From: DATJMJ01 sp035503915
Lineage (GTDB): Bacteria > Actinomycetota > Acidimicrobiia > Acidimicrobiales > Palsa-688
Length of the DNA: 64,000 nucleotides
Direction of reading: 5' to 3'
NCBI GenBank assembly: GCA_035503915.1
Contig: DATJSU010000053.1
Coordinates: 97,688 to 161,687, forward strand
The notes below the pieces were generated by a model. That model had not been told where the DNA came from, did no database searches, and saw only the letters and a program-made list of their open reading frames with translations. A program made the translations under genes and the position numbers. Positions 63,935 to 64,000 of the stretch are shown here, one piece after another (position 1 is the first letter of the stretch; each line of letters starts with the position of its first letter).

Positions 63935-64000
63935 GAATTTTACGGCACTGACCTGCCGTTTTGCTTTGATCCTACCCTTCGATAGCTCAAGTGCAAAGCT

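Overview
The window is high-GC DNA with dense genes and short or overlapping junctions. It looks like an actinobacterial chromosome. The best lineage marker is a clear proteasome activator (Bpa/PafE, 14245-14754) ending in the GxYL tail that docks on the 20S proteasome. Menaquinone genes, GTG/TTG starts and an actinobacterial-style cold-shock protein agree. A deep-branching class such as Acidimicrobiia is my guess from general character, not a demonstrated assignment. No rRNA, CRISPR array, phage gene or transposase was found.

Layout. 59-3048: menaquinone genes menH, menA and menE. 3034-4510: flotillin with a short NfeD-like partner. 4548-10375: YyaL-type thioredoxin-fold protein, a 14-TM drug exporter and three uncharacterised proteins. 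10427-19824: a minus-strand housekeeping block read as def, fmt, rsmB, rpe, mogA, hisG, cold-shock protein, bpa and dnaE, with several ATGA/GTGA stop-start overlaps. 19918-21134: two RNA-methyltransferase-type genes, divergent from def. 21385-25779: two related uncharacterised membrane proteins followed by a threonine aldolase. 26321-29322: a DUF347-type membrane protein, tRNA-Leu(CAA) and a GT-C glycosyltransferase. 29829-31298: a solitary gltD. 31673-35412: a fatty-acid cluster fabD-fabH-acpP-fabF in which FabD has an extra biotinyl/lipoyl-like tail. 35428-41292: Bcp peroxiredoxin, an ABC1 kinase, TypA, YqgE and glucose dehydrogenase. 41282-44488: an overlapping operon of an exported beta-propeller protein, an ECF sigma factor and a membrane TIG protein that is probably its anti-sigma factor. 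44583-48534: ClC transporter, MenG-type methyltransferase, a UbiA-like membrane protein and a GHMP sugar kinase. 48729-56002: a complete branched-chain amino-acid ABC transporter (livKHMGF) with an M20 amidohydrolase; LivM has a long membrane extension. 56073-57806: a PAS-GGDEF-EAL protein.

From about 57800 to the end the window becomes looser and more accessory-like. It holds FxsA, a frameshifted secreted-protein remnant, a small secreted protein, a glycine-rich protein with a YWTD-like propeller, Dps, a pyrimidine-rich stretch without a clear gene, and a VapBC-type toxin-antitoxin operon with direct repeats at its promoter, next to tRNA-Val(CAC).

Together the genes suggest an aerobic, menaquinone-using organism that imports amino acids, oxidises glucose, carries a proteasome, and invests in exported propeller-type proteins. 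The best candidates for undescribed biology are the propeller/sigma/TIG operon, the paired membrane proteins upstream of ltaE, the FabD tail fusion, the LivM extension, and the aspartate-poor UbiA-like protein beside menG.
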